Source: MAG-121220-bin8 sp965655865
Lineage (GTDB): Bacteria > Bacteroidota > Bacteroidia > Flavobacteriales > Flavobacteriaceae
NCBI GenBank assembly: GCA_965655865.1
Contig: CBFHJJ010000003.1
Span: forward strand, 62,001 to 126,000
Length of the DNA: 64,000 nt
Reading direction: 5' to 3'
This document shows, one piece after another, positions 26,827-36,126 of this stretch. Each line of letters opens with the position of its first letter. The stretch's first letter is position 1. The position numbers and the translations under genes are program-made. The notes under the pieces are model-generated. The model ran no database searches, had not been told where the DNA came from, and worked only from the letters and a program-made list of their open reading frames with translations.

Positions 26827-28422
26827 TTAAAATTCTAGAATTAAAAAGTCTTTATTAAATGGATCTAAATTTTTAATTAAAATCTCTATGAAATCAAATC
26901 CATTTTCTTTATATAAGGCAGAAAAATTAACTTGTCTTTCTTGAAAAGAATCATTTGGAAATAATTCGTTTTTTAAAACAAATAACCTTGATAAACTATC
27001 TTCATGTATCTTCTTTTCAGCTCTAATTAATCGTTTTTCGAGATTATCAATACCATTAATTTGTTTTTTTTCCTGTGCCCTGACAGCTCCTAAAAAAGAT
27101 TTATCAGTGAGTTTTGCTAATTTATGAAATTGTAAAAAATTTTCTTTAATTGCATTTTTTTGATTGGACAAATCAATTTTTATTTTCGAATTTTTAATCA
27201 AATAAAGTTGTTTTAATTTATTTGACTTATTGAATAAATTAGAAATAGAAATTTTAAATTTTTCACATTTATCTTTTTGTTTTTTTGAAATAAACAAAAC
27301 AGATGATCTAACAGAAAGTATAGGGAAGGTGATTTTTTTAAAATTAAAATACTCTTTAAGCTGAAGCCAATAAGCTATTTCACTTCCACCACCAACATAT
27401 GCTAAATTTGGTAAAATAAATTCTTGATAAACAGGTCTTAATAATGCATTTGGGGAAAATCTTTCAGGATAATTATTAACCTCATTAATTATTTCACTTT
27501 TGGTAAAAGAAATATCTGTATCTAAAATATTAAATACTTCATCAACCTTTTCTATTCTGGCTCTTAAATTATCTCTTATATAAAATAAATTAATTTCTCT
27601 TGAGTTAACTTGAGGAGTATAAGAATTATCAAAAATTTTATTTAAATCATTATTAGTGCTAATAACATTTTTATTTAAATTGTTATTTAACAATTCGTCT
27701 AAAATGATATCAGAAAAAAGACTTTTTAAATGCTTGTTGTCTGGCTCAATAACTAACAATCCATATTTCCCAAACAAACTATGAACAAGGTTAAACGTAG
27801 CAAGAGATAAATTTTTATGTTTCAAATAGGATGATTCAAAAAGAGATAACAGTTCCTTGGCTTCAGAAAAATTAAAATACTTTTTCATTTCATAGTAAAC
27901 ATTATCTAATCCATCTGTATTCAGCCTACCAACAGGACCTTTAGGATTTAAATTCCAGCGAAATTTTTTGTTTTTATAATTGAAAAAATTAATTTCTTCA
28001 AAATCATGATCTTCTGAAGCCATCCAAAATACAGGGACAAAATTATTTTGTGGATGTTTTTTTTTTAATTTCCTACAAATATTTATTGTGTCAATAATTT
28101 TATAAAAAAAATACAAAGGACCAGTAAATAAATTTAACTGATGACCGGTTGTAACAGTAAAAGTGTTTTTTAATTTTAAATTCTCTGTTAACTTAATTTG
28201 ATTAGAATTATTTGATACAGATTCATACTGTTTTTTAAGCTGATTACTTAAAACTATTCTAAAATCATCGTTATAATTATTTTTCTTTTCATCTAACTGA
28301 TTTTTATAATTTTCTAAAACATTAGATCGGTTATAAAAAGGATTTAATTTTTTTTTATCATTGATATAATCAAGAGTGATATTAGGCAGGTGATTTGATA
28401 TGTTAGAATCTATGTAAGACAA
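26827..28422 (-). CDS. bshC: bacillithiol biosynthesis cysteine-adding enzyme
   Basis: Joins cysteine to glucosaminyl-malate in the last step of bacillithiol synthesis. The 531-residue protein has the family TTGHQLNLFTGPLYFFYKI near residues 92-110, the WMASEDHDFEEINFF motif near 134, PVYQEFILPNLAYVGGGSEIAYWLQL near 332-357, and a long coiled coil (about 375-470). The other bsh genes are not in the window. It sits between rimO and guaA in the leftward run; the implied low-molecular-weight thiol is bacillithiol. Confidence 0.92.
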   Translation of the reverse strand: MSYIDSNISNHLPNITLDYINDKKKLNPFYNRSNVLENYKNQLDEKKNNYNDDFRIVLSNQLKKQYESVSNNSNQIKLTENLKLKNTFTVTTGHQLNLFTGPLYFFYKIIDTINICRKLKKKHPQNNFVPVFWMASEDHDFEEINFFNYKNKKFRWNLNPKGPVGRLNTDGLDNVYYEMKKYFNFSEAKELLSLFESSYLKHKNLSLATFNLVHSLFGKYGLLVIEPDNKHLKSLFSDIILDELLNNNLNKNVISTNNDLNKIFDNSYTPQVNSREINLFYIRDNLRARIEKVDEVFNILDTDISFTKSEIINEVNNYPERFSPNALLRPVYQEFILPNLAYVGGGSEIAYWLQLKEYFNFKKITFPILSVRSSVLFISKKQKDKCEKFKISISNLFNKSNKLKQLYLIKNSKIKIDLSNQKNAIKENFLQFHKLAKLTDKSFLGAVRAQEKKQINGIDNLEKRLIRAEKKIHEDSLSRLFVLKNELFPNDSFQERQVNFSALYKENGFDFIEILIKNLDPFNKDFLILEF

Positions 28423-28451
28423 ATCTTTTTTAATAAATATACATTATATGA

Positions 28452-29756
28452 TTAAGATTCTGGTGATCCGTATAAATCAAATTCTGTAGAACTATTAATT
28501 TTTAAATTAGTAAAATCACCAATTTTTAAATAATATTTACTTGCATCTACTAAAACTTCATTATCAACATCGGGTGAATCATGCTCTGTTCTTCCCACAA
28601 AGAAAGCCCCTTCTTTTCTATCTATTACACATTTATATATCTTTCCTATTTTAGTTTGATTTGTTTCAAAAGATATTTGAGACTGAATATCCATAATTTC
28701 ATTCATTCTTTTGATCTTAATATCTTCAGGAACATCATCAACTAAATTATAGGCATGAGTGTTTTCTTCGTGACTGTATGTAAAACAACCTAATCTGTCA
28801 AACCTAGTTTCAGAAACCCATTGTTTTAGTTCATTAAACTCTTGCTCCGTTTCACCAGGGTATCCAACTATTAATGTTGTTCTTATTGCTATCTGAGGAT
28901 TAGTTAATCTTATTTGATTAATTAAATCAATTATATTTTCTTTTTTTGACCCTCTTCGCATTGATTTCAATATTTTTGTAGAAATATGCTGCAGAGGAAT
29001 ATCTATATAATTACAAACCTTTGGTTCATCTTTAATCACTTCTAATACATCAACTGGAAAACCATTTGGAAAAGCATAGTGAAGTCTTATCCATTCAATA
29101 CCATTGACTTTAACAAGTTCTTTAAGTAAAGAGGATAGTTCTCTTTTTTTATAAAGATCTAATCCGTAATATGTTAAATCTTGTGCAATCAAAATCAATT
29201 CTTTTACACCACTTTTAGCTAATTTTAACGCCTCAGTTACAATATTTTCTATCGATTTTGATTTGTGTTTTCCTCTCATAAGTGGAATAGCACAAAAAGA
29301 ACAAGGTCTATCACAACCTTCGGATATTTTTAAGTATGCATAATTTTTTGGAGTTGTAGTTAACCTTTCTCCAACTAGCTCATGCTTATAATCAGCTTTT
29401 AGGGCTTTTAGTAGTTTAGGTAAATCAGTAGTTCCAAAGTATTGATCGACATTAGGGATTTCTTTTTTTAGATCAGGCATATATCTTTCACTCAAACATC
29501 CAGTAACAAACAACTTGTCAATTTGACCATTTTGTTTTTTTGATGAATAATCTAAAATTGTATCAATAGATTCTTGTTTAGCATTATCTATAAAACCACA
29601 GGTATTTATAACAACTATATTACCTTCTTTTTCATGTACGACATCTTTTTTATTTGCTTTAAGTTGCCCCATTAAAACTTCAGAATCGTATATATTCTTA
29701 GAACAACCAAGAGTAACTACATTAATTCTATTTTTTTTTGAATACTTTGTTCTCAA
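28452..29756 (-). CDS. rimO: ribosomal protein S12 methylthiotransferase RimO
   Basis: A radical-SAM enzyme that methylthiolates an aspartate of ribosomal protein uS12. The N-terminal UPF0004 domain holds three auxiliary-cluster cysteines (C18, C53, C87), the radical-SAM CDRPCSFC supplies C148, C152 and C155, and a C-terminal TRAM domain follows (about 365-430). Total 434 residues, as expected. TTG is used as start, with the invariant VVTLGCSKN close behind. It follows ftsY by three bases. Confidence 0.94.
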   Translation of the reverse strand: MRTKYSKKNRINVVTLGCSKNIYDSEVLMGQLKANKKDVVHEKEGNIVVINTCGFIDNAKQESIDTILDYSSKKQNGQIDKLFVTGCLSERYMPDLKKEIPNVDQYFGTTDLPKLLKALKADYKHELVGERLTTTPKNYAYLKISEGCDRPCSFCAIPLMRGKHKSKSIENIVTEALKLAKSGVKELILIAQDLTYYGLDLYKKRELSSLLKELVKVNGIEWIRLHYAFPNGFPVDVLEVIKDEPKVCNYIDIPLQHISTKILKSMRRGSKKENIIDLINQIRLTNPQIAIRTTLIVGYPGETEQEFNELKQWVSETRFDRLGCFTYSHEENTHAYNLVDDVPEDIKIKRMNEIMDIQSQISFETNQTKIGKIYKCVIDRKEGAFFVGRTEHDSPDVDNEVLVDASKYYLKIGDFTNLKINSSTEFDLYGSPES

Positions 29757-29759
29757 TAT

Positions 29760-30710
29760 TTATGATTTTTTAAAAAAAGAATCCACAAATTCTTTTTTAT
29801 CAAAGATTTGTAAATCATCCACGCCCTCACCAATTCCAATGAATTTAATTGGAATATTAAATTGATCAGAAATTCCTAAAACTACACCTCCTTTAGCTGT
29901 TCCATCTAATTTAGTTACAGCCAGTGATGTAATTTCTGTAACATTTGTAAATTGTTTTGCCTGTTCAAAAGCATTTTGACCAGTTGAACCATCAATTACC
30001 AATAAAACTTCATGTGGAGCATTTATATTTTTTTTCTTAAGCACTCTCTTTATTTTAGAAAGTTCATTCATCAAATTAGCTTTATTGTGTAATCTTCCAG
30101 CTGTATCAATTAAAACAACATCAATATTTTTATTTATGGCTGATTCCAATGTATCAAATGCAACAGAGGCTGGATCACTGCCCATATCTTGCTTTACTAA
30201 CTCAACTCCAGCTTTATCTGTCCAAACTTGTAACTGACTAATTGCAGCTGCTCGAAAAGTGTCAGCAGCTCCAACCATAACTTTTAATCCAAGAGATTTG
30301 TAATAATTAGCCATTTTTCCAATTGATGTAGTCTTACCAACACCATTGACTCCAACAACTAAAATAACATGAGGCTTATTTTTACTTAATGAAAGAAAAT
30401 CATCCTCATCTGAATTGCAAATAATTTTTATGATTTCCTCTTTAAGTATCAAATCTAATTCAGATGAGTTAAGAAATTTATCTTTAGCTACTCTTTCCTC
30501 AATTTGATCGATTATTTTTAATGTAGTTTTTACTCCAACATCAGAACTTATTAAAATTTCCTCTAAATCATCAAGAACCTGATCATCTACTTTACTTTTA
30601 CCTATAACAGCCTTAGAAATTTTATTAAAAAAAGATTCATTACTCTTTTTTAAACCTTTGTCTAAAGATTCTTTTTTTTCTTTTGTAAACAGTTTTTTAA
30701 AAAAATTCAT
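29760..30710 (-). CDS. ftsY: signal recognition particle receptor FtsY
   Basis: The membrane-associated SRP receptor GTPase that docks ribosome-nascent chain complexes to SecYEG. A short basic N-terminus (FFKKLFTKEKKES) can bind lipid; the long acidic A domain of enteric FtsY is absent, giving 316 residues. The NG domain shows GVNGVGKTTSIGK near 118-130, DTAGRLHNKANLM near 200 and TKLDGTAKGG near 265. It is separated from the ribosomal-protein genes upstream by a terminator and leads into rimO. Confidence 0.96.
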   Translation of the reverse strand: MNFFKKLFTKEKKESLDKGLKKSNESFFNKISKAVIGKSKVDDQVLDDLEEILISSDVGVKTTLKIIDQIEERVAKDKFLNSSELDLILKEEIIKIICNSDEDDFLSLSKNKPHVILVVGVNGVGKTTSIGKMANYYKSLGLKVMVGAADTFRAAAISQLQVWTDKAGVELVKQDMGSDPASVAFDTLESAINKNIDVVLIDTAGRLHNKANLMNELSKIKRVLKKKNINAPHEVLLVIDGSTGQNAFEQAKQFTNVTEITSLAVTKLDGTAKGGVVLGISDQFNIPIKFIGIGEGVDDLQIFDKKEFVDSFFKKS

Positions 30711-30741
30711 ATTTCTAAAGTTATGTCAAAGATATTAAAAC

Positions 30742-30765
30742 AAAAAAAGCCACTAAAAAGTGACT
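30742..30765 (-). terminator. terminator after rpmB-rpmG-DUF4295
   Basis: On the minus strand AGTCACT and AGTGGCT pair (7 bp with one G-U) around a TTTT loop, followed by six or more T residues. It lies between the DUF4295 stop and the ftsY start and is a classic intrinsic terminator, probably partial to allow some reading into ftsY. Confidence 0.75.
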
Positions 30766-30789
30766 TAATATTTTAACTAAAAAAAAATT

Positions 30790-30939
30790 TTACTTAGATA
30801 GCCAATTATTAACTAGTTCAGGTGCCATAATTGACTCAACATATGTATATGCGCCTGTTTTAGGACTCTTGACCATTTTTATAGCTTTCGATAATCTTTT
30901 GGAGGAAGTTTGAAGTGATGCAACCGTTTTTTTTGCCAT
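30790..30939 (-). CDS. DUF4295 small basic ribosome-associated protein
   Basis: A 49-residue protein too short for a 60-residue ORF cutoff, beginning MAKKTVASLQTSSKRLSKAI and ending ELVNNWLSK. The sequence and its place right after rpmG match DUF4295, found throughout Bacteroidota. From memory, this family was assigned as a phylum-specific large-subunit ribosomal protein (bL38) in flavobacterial ribosome structures; I cannot confirm this here. It starts 7 bases after rpmG, so co-expression with bL28 and bL33 is near certain. Confidence 0.88.
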   Translation of the reverse strand: MAKKTVASLQTSSKRLSKAIKMVKSPKTGAYTYVESIMAPELVNNWLSK

Positions 30940-30946
30940 TTTCTAA

Positions 30947-31129
30947 TTATTTAATTTCTTTATGGATTGTGTTTTTTTTCAAAATAGGATTGAATTTTTT
31001 AATTTCTAATCTATCTGGTGTATTCTTTTTATTTTTGGTAGTGACGTATCTAGACGTACCTGGAAGACCTGAGTTCTTATGCTCCGTACATTCTAATATT
31101 ACTTGCACTCTATTTCCTTTCTTAGCCAT
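30947..31129 (-). CDS. rpmG: 50S ribosomal protein bL33
   Basis: Large-subunit protein near the E site. The 60 residues match bL33 (MAKKGNRVQVILECTEHK, then TSRYVTTKNKKNTPDRLEIKKFNP). Only one cysteine (C14) is present, so this is the form that does not bind zinc. It lies between rpmB and DUF4295 with 10- and 7-base gaps. Confidence 0.95.
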   Translation of the reverse strand: MAKKGNRVQVILECTEHKNSGLPGTSRYVTTKNKKNTPDRLEIKKFNPILKKNTIHKEIK

Positions 31130-31139
31130 AATGATATAA

Positions 31140-31370
31140 TTAAGCTCTATTAATTTTTGATTCCTTTAACACAGCAGAAATACCCTTTTTGTTTATAGTT
31201 TTTAAGACAGATGTAGAAACTTTAAGAGTGATCCACTTACCTTCTTCTGGAATAAAAAATCTCTTTTTTATCAAATTGGGCTCAAATCTTCTTTTGGTTT
31301 TATTCATTGCTTTTGAAACATTATTTCCAACCAAAACTTTTTTACCAGAAATTTCACAAACTTTAGACAT
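31140..31370 (-). CDS. rpmB: 50S ribosomal protein bL28
   Basis: A 76-residue large-subunit protein with the typical MSKVCEISGKKVLVGNNVS start, RRFEPNLIKKRFFI centre and LKVSTSVLKTI strand. Only one cysteine is present, so the zinc-binding CxxC of other forms is missing. It is first in the rpmB-rpmG-DUF4295 unit, which has its own promoter upstream. Confidence 0.95.
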   Translation of the reverse strand: MSKVCEISGKKVLVGNNVSKAMNKTKRRFEPNLIKKRFFIPEEGKWITLKVSTSVLKTINKKGISAVLKESKINRA

Positions 31371-31396
31371 AGCTATGTTATTTTTTAAACAGGGTG

Positions 31397-31428
31397 CAAA
31401 TTAACAACAATTTTCTTCTTTTGCCAAA
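31397..31428 (-). promoter_or_regulatory. promoter of the rpmB operon
   Basis: On the minus strand TTTG (31425-31428) is followed after 20 bases by TTAATTTG (31397-31404), close to the Bacteroidota -33 TTTG / -7 TAnnTTTG pair, and then GCACCCTG, where transcription would begin. The start codon of rpmB is 27 bases further. Confidence 0.55.
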
Positions 31429-31432
31429 TTTT

Positions 31433-32686
31433 TTACAACTCGTTTAACAATTCATTAAACAAAAGTTCTAGAGCTTTATTTACAGATTTTTTTATATTTT
31501 TTTCTCTATTATTTCCAAAATTAAATTCATAGGACTTAATTTCATTTGGCGTAGCAATTGAAATGTATAATAAACCAACATCTTTTTTTGAATCTCCTTT
31601 GGAAGGACCTGCGTTTCCAGTTGTTGAAATCGCATAGTCAGAGTTCAAAAGTTTCTTAACATTATTTGCCATCTCATTTGCTACTTGAGAACTTACAACT
31701 GTGTGCTGATTAATTAATGAATCGTCTAATCTTAACAAGTCTTTTTTTACCAACGTGTCATAAGCTACAACCGAACCTTTAAAATATTCAGATGCACCAG
31801 GAACTGATGAAATTCTAGAAGATATTAATCCTCCAGTGAAACTTTCTGCAGTAGATAATGTTTTGTTAGATTTTGCTAAAATTTTTCCTATTTCTGATTC
31901 TATCGAATTTATAGACTCAAAACCTATTATAATCTTGCCTAAAATATTATAAAGTTCCGAAATATAAAGATCCAGTTGCTTTTCTAATTCCTTTCTGTCA
32001 TGTCCCTTGCATGAGATTCTCAACCTTACTCTTCCAAGATTTGGTAAATAAGCTAATTTAAAATTTGTAGCTAAATTTTCTTCAAAAACTTTAAGTTGTT
32101 TAGCTATAGTACTTTCACCAACACCATACGTCATTAAAGTTTTTTTTAAAATTACAGGGCATTTAAATTCTTTACTTAGTATAGGTACAACAGATGAAGT
32201 AATCATAGATTTCATTTCATAAGGAACACCTGGCAAAGAAATAAATAAAGTATTTCCCTTTTTCATTGCCATTCCTGCAGCTGTTCCAAATTTATTTTCA
32301 ATGAGCTTTGATTGCGATGGAACTAAAGCTTGAGCTCTGTTTAAATCATTAATGGGATTATTAACAAATTTTTTAAATAAATTTTCAATATGCAATAACA
32401 GGTCATGATTATGAACAAGTTTATCGTTAAAAAATTCACAAAAAACTTCTTTAGTAATATCATCATTAGTAGGTCCTAAACCACCTGTAGTTATCACTAT
32501 ATCAAATTTATTTAATGAATTATTTAATGCATTTAAAATTGACTCTTTTTCATCGCTTATAGAAAGAATTTCATTTACCTCAATTCCAATATTTATTAAT
32601 TGTTTGGAGATAAAAGTCGAGTTAGTATCAACTATTTGGCCAATTAATATTTCATCACCAATTGTAATGATTTTAGCACTAATCAT
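31433..32686 (-). CDS. cinA: CinA-like protein (NMN amidohydrolase/ADP-ribose pyrophosphatase type)
   Basis: A two-domain 417-residue protein. The N-terminal half is a MoaB/MogA-like (MoCF) fold, with TIGDEILIGQIVDTNSTF near 8-25 and TTGGLGPTNDDITKE near 66-80; in relatives it cleaves ADP-ribose. The C-terminal half is a PncC-type deamidase (LSTAESFTGGLISSRISSVPGASEYFKGS, about 279-307), which hydrolyses NMN. This suggests a role in pyridine nucleotide recycling more than competence. Its ATG shares one base with the stop of the FAH-family gene (TAATG). Confidence 0.9.
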   Translation of the reverse strand: MISAKIITIGDEILIGQIVDTNSTFISKQLINIGIEVNEILSISDEKESILNALNNSLNKFDIVITTGGLGPTNDDITKEVFCEFFNDKLVHNHDLLLHIENLFKKFVNNPINDLNRAQALVPSQSKLIENKFGTAAGMAMKKGNTLFISLPGVPYEMKSMITSSVVPILSKEFKCPVILKKTLMTYGVGESTIAKQLKVFEENLATNFKLAYLPNLGRVRLRISCKGHDRKELEKQLDLYISELYNILGKIIIGFESINSIESEIGKILAKSNKTLSTAESFTGGLISSRISSVPGASEYFKGSVVAYDTLVKKDLLRLDDSLINQHTVVSSQVANEMANNVKKLLNSDYAISTTGNAGPSKGDSKKDVGLLYISIATPNEIKSYEFNFGNNREKNIKKSVNKALELLFNELLNEL

Positions 32687-33297
32687 TACTTAATATTAAT
32701 TTTAAATACGTTTTTATTCTCGATAAAACCTTCAAAAACATCATTTTCAATAACTCTATTAACTCCGGAGGGAGTACCTGTAAAAATTATATCTCCGATT
32801 TTTAAAGTAAAAAATTTAGATATTTCAGAGATGAGTTCATCAAAACTCCAAAGCATATTTGAAGTATTTCCTATTTGTACATCATTTCCATTTTTCTTCA
32901 ACAAAAAATTCAAATCATTAATATTTATGAACTCGTTCTTATCAATCCAATCTCCAACCAAAGCTGAACCGTCAAATGCTTTAGATTTTTCCCATGGCAA
33001 ACCTTTTATTTTAAGTTCATTTTGGATATCCCTTGCTGTGAAATCAATTCCTAAACTTATTTTATCATAATATTTGTTTGCAAACTTTTTATCAATTGAT
33101 TTACCAAGCTTACAAATTTTCAAAATTACCTCAGCTTCGTAGTGAATTTCATTTGAATAATCAGGAATAAAAAAGGGTTGATTTTTTAAAATAATAGAGC
33201 TGTCTGGCTTAATAAAAATAACTGGAGAACTTGGCTTTTCATTTTTAAGCTCCTCTATGTGTTTACGATAATTTCTTCCAATACAAATTATTTTCAT
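32686..33297 (-). CDS. fumarylacetoacetate hydrolase family protein
   Basis: A short FAH-domain enzyme (203 aa) of the kind that acts on acylpyruvates or oxaloacetate. Visible are the substrate loop IICIGRNYRKHIEEL near the N-terminus, the metal-binding EIHYEAEVILKI (glutamates near 51 and 53), GIDFTARDIQNELK with its aspartate, and the closing GDIIFTGTPSGV. It lies one base after the exonuclease gene and overlaps cinA by one base. The natural substrate cannot be read from the sequence. Confidence 0.85.
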   Translation of the reverse strand: MKIICIGRNYRKHIEELKNEKPSSPVIFIKPDSSIILKNQPFFIPDYSNEIHYEAEVILKICKLGKSIDKKFANKYYDKISLGIDFTARDIQNELKIKGLPWEKSKAFDGSALVGDWIDKNEFININDLNFLLKKNGNDVQIGNTSNMLWSFDELISEISKFFTLKIGDIIFTGTPSGVNRVIENDVFEGFIENKNVFKINIK

Positions 33298-33298
33298 T

Positions 33299-34072
33299 TT
33301 ATAATTTATTATTGAGCTTAGTAAGTCTTAGCTTGGTTAATATTTTCTTAGTATACATTGGGAAATCAGCGTTCAATAACCATCCAAAATAACCAGGTTC
33401 ATTTTCAATAATAAAATCAACAGATTTTCCTTTGTGCTTTCCAAAAGAAAAACATGGAATATTATTTTTATCATATATTATAAAACCTGCTAGGTCAACC
33501 GATCTATTTCTCGTTGAAAAATTTGATAAAAAATCAACATTATTTTCAAGATCAGTGTAACGTTTAATTTGAGCTTCTAGAACCTCAAATGTAGCTTGAG
33601 TATCGGCTTTTGAAGAGTGAGCATCAATTAATTCTTTTTCGCAATAAAACTTATACGCTGCACCTAAAGTTCTTTTTTCCATTTTATGAAAAATATTTTG
33701 AACATCAATACATTTAATGTTTTCTAAACTAAAATCAATATTAAATCTTAAAAACTCTTCAGCTAACATAGGAATGTCAAACTTATTCGAGTTAAAACCA
33801 GCCAAATCACAGTTTTGAATCATTTCTTTAACTAAAGGACCGACTTTTTTAAAAGTTGGCTCATTGACTACCATTTCATTTGTAATACCGTGTATATTAG
33901 ATACTTCTTGAGAAATAGTAATTTCTGGATTAACCAACCAAGTTCTAGATTCTTTATTTCCGTTCTGAGAAATTTTTAAAACAGAAATCTCTACTATTCG
34001 ATCTTTAGAAATATTAACACCAGTTGTCTCTAAATCAAAAAAACAAATAGGTTTAGTTAGATTTAAATTCAT
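33299..34072 (-). CDS. DnaQ-like 3'-5' exonuclease
   Basis: A DEDDh-family exonuclease of 257 residues. The first motif is FFDLETTG at 11-18 (D13, E15), the second is NSNKFDIPML near 95, and the third is DAHSSKADTQATF near 148, giving all acidic residues and the histidine. A C-terminal SFGKHKGKSVDFIIENEPGYFGWLL segment resembles the small domain found in ExoX-like nucleases. It may be a proofreading or repair nuclease; it is not fused to a polymerase. The neighbours give no further clue. Confidence 0.85.
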   Translation of the reverse strand: MNLNLTKPICFFDLETTGVNISKDRIVEISVLKISQNGNKESRTWLVNPEITISQEVSNIHGITNEMVVNEPTFKKVGPLVKEMIQNCDLAGFNSNKFDIPMLAEEFLRFNIDFSLENIKCIDVQNIFHKMEKRTLGAAYKFYCEKELIDAHSSKADTQATFEVLEAQIKRYTDLENNVDFLSNFSTRNRSVDLAGFIIYDKNNIPCFSFGKHKGKSVDFIIENEPGYFGWLLNADFPMYTKKILTKLRLTKLNNKL

Positions 34073-34083
34073 AATTTTAAAAA

Positions 34084-35367
34084 TTAAATTGAAAATGAAT
34101 TATCCCATCCTTCAATAAGTTCTTTAATTCTTTTAATAAACATACCACCCTTAGCTCCATTTACAATTCGGTGGTCAAAACTGTGAGATAAAATAATTTT
34201 ATGTCTTATTCCAATAAAATCTCCTTTTTCTGTTTCAATTACTGATGGTTTTTTATTTATAGCTCCAAAGGCTAAAATACCTACTTGCGGTTGGTTTATA
34301 ATTGGCGTTCCCATTAAGGTATCGAAAACCCCAACATTACTTATTGTATAAGTTCCGTCTTTGACTTCGTCTGGCTCAAGATTTCCATTTCTTGCACGTT
34401 TAGCTAAATCATTCACTTTTTTAACTAAGCCTAAAAGACTAAACTGATCAGCGTTTTTAATCACTGGCACTATTAAATTTCCATCACTTAAAGCAGTAGC
34501 CATACCTATATTAATAGATTTCTTTTTTATAATATTATAATTATCAAGACTAATGTTAAGCAAGGGAAACTCTCTTAAAACTTGAGCTACAATTTGGATA
34601 AAAATTGGAGTGAAAGTTATTTTCTCATTTTCTCTATCAAAAAAGGTGTTTTTATTTTTTTCTCTCCAGTTCCACAACTTAGTAATATCAGCTTCAATAA
34701 AAGCCTGAACATGAGCAGACTTATCTTTACTTGTTACCATATGATCAGAAATAAGTTTCTCCATTCTACTCATTTCAATAATTTCATCCGACAAATTATT
34801 GTTAACAAAATTTTCAGTAATTTTTTCTTTCTTTTTAGAATTTGAAATATAATTTAAAAGATCATTTTTAGTAATTCTACCATTTTTACCAGAGCCTTTA
34901 ATACTATCAAGTTCATTAATTGTAATACCCTCTTTTTTAGATATATTTTTTACAAGTGGAGAATAAATTCTTGATGATTCATTAGAAATATTTTTCTCAA
35001 TAAGTTTGTCTCCCATTTCAACATAATCAACTAGTTTGGGTTCATCTTTAATTGGTGTTTCAATATTTTTTAAAGATTCTTCATTATTTTGAGACTCCTT
35101 CTTATGCAATGGAGACTCTATTGAATCTGTTTCAATTATAGCAATTGGATCGCCAACCTTTACAACATCATTAACATTGCATAATTTTTTAAACAAAGTA
35201 CCTGAAAATTCACTTGGAACTTCAGAATCAACTTTATCAGTTGCTATTTCAACTATTAAGTCATCTTCATTAATTCTATCACCTTCATTTTTAAGCCAAC
35301 CAGTTATAGTTGCTTCATCAACACTTTCTCCCATTCGAGGCAAAACGATTTCTATCTTATTAGACAT
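34084..35367 (-). CDS. 2-oxo acid dehydrogenase E2 (dihydrolipoyl acyltransferase)
   Basis: The core acyltransferase of a 2-oxo acid dehydrogenase complex. One lipoyl domain (residues 1-80) carries K45 in EIATDKVDSEVPS; a peripheral-subunit-binding domain follows near 137-178 (SPLVKNISKKEGI...KNDLLNYI); the catalytic domain ends with HSFDHRIVNGAKGG near 400, holding the active-site His and Asp. At 427 residues it fits. DKVDSEVPSEFSG resembles branched-chain or unspecified E2 proteins more than PdhC, but no E1 or E3 gene is near, so the substrate is left open. Confidence 0.88.
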   Translation of the reverse strand: MSNKIEIVLPRMGESVDEATITGWLKNEGDRINEDDLIVEIATDKVDSEVPSEFSGTLFKKLCNVNDVVKVGDPIAIIETDSIESPLHKKESQNNEESLKNIETPIKDEPKLVDYVEMGDKLIEKNISNESSRIYSPLVKNISKKEGITINELDSIKGSGKNGRITKNDLLNYISNSKKKEKITENFVNNNLSDEIIEMSRMEKLISDHMVTSKDKSAHVQAFIEADITKLWNWREKNKNTFFDRENEKITFTPIFIQIVAQVLREFPLLNISLDNYNIIKKKSINIGMATALSDGNLIVPVIKNADQFSLLGLVKKVNDLAKRARNGNLEPDEVKDGTYTISNVGVFDTLMGTPIINQPQVGILAFGAINKKPSVIETEKGDFIGIRHKIILSHSFDHRIVNGAKGGMFIKRIKELIEGWDNSFSI

Positions 35368-35442
35368 ATATGAAAATTGTAATACTGCAAAAATATCAAA
35401 TTATAATTTGATAAATTAATTCTTTACTAAAATGTTTAAACA

Positions 35443-36060
35443 TTAAGTTTTTATTGAATTTTCAAAAGGAATTCTTTTAATTATACTTCTTCCTAATGTT
35501 ACCTCATCTGTGTATTCCAGTTCATTACCTACAGAAACTCCTCTGGCAATAGTTGTAATTTTTAAATCTAAATTTTGTATTTGTTTAAAAATGTAAAAGT
35601 TAGTAGTGTCACCCTCCATAGTTGCACTCAAAGCAAAAATAAGTTCAGAAACATTTTTAGACTTTAATTTTTCTATTAAAGAAGATATATTTAACTGGTT
35701 TGGCCCTATTCCTTCAATCGGAGATATTTTTCCTCCTAAAACGTGATAAACTCCATTAAACTGACCTGTACTTTCAATAGCCATCACATCTCGAATATCT
35801 TCAACGACACAAATGATCGATTTATTTCTTTTGATATTTGAACAAATTTCACATAACTCTAAATCAGAAACATTATGACAATTTTTACATAAAATAATTC
35901 CGTCAACTAAATCTATTAATGATTTGGATAATTGAACAGTTTGTGAGTTTGGTTGGTTTAATAAAAATAAAACAAGTCTTAAAGCAGTTCTTTTACCTAT
36001 ACCTGGCAATCTTGACATTTCATTTACAGCATTTTCAAGTAATTTTGAAGAAAAATTCAT
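35443..36060 (-). CDS. recR: recombination mediator protein RecR
   Basis: Works with RecO and RecF to load RecA at gaps. The 205-residue protein has a helix-hairpin-helix (SRLPGIGKRTALRLVLFLL, 16-34), a four-cysteine zinc finger C58/C61/C70/C73, and a Toprim domain starting SIICVVEDIRDVMAIE near 81, with the closing EGDTTNFYIF. It is first in a leftward run and divergent from the symporter gene across 66 bases. Confidence 0.95.
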   Translation of the reverse strand: MNFSSKLLENAVNEMSRLPGIGKRTALRLVLFLLNQPNSQTVQLSKSLIDLVDGIILCKNCHNVSDLELCEICSNIKRNKSIICVVEDIRDVMAIESTGQFNGVYHVLGGKISPIEGIGPNQLNISSLIEKLKSKNVSELIFALSATMEGDTTNFYIFKQIQNLDLKITTIARGVSVGNELEYTDEVTLGRSIIKRIPFENSIKT

Positions 36061-36102
36061 TTTATAAATATACTACTACATTTTATAAGAACCATAAATT
36101 AG

Positions 36103-36110
36103 TATATTTG
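36103..36110 (+). promoter_or_regulatory. probable -7 element for the symporter gene (TATATTTG)
   Basis: TATATTTG matches TAnnTTTG, 17 bases before the ATG at 36127, within the divergent recR/symporter spacer. Confidence 0.45.
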
Positions 36111-36126
36111 AATAACAACACGCAAA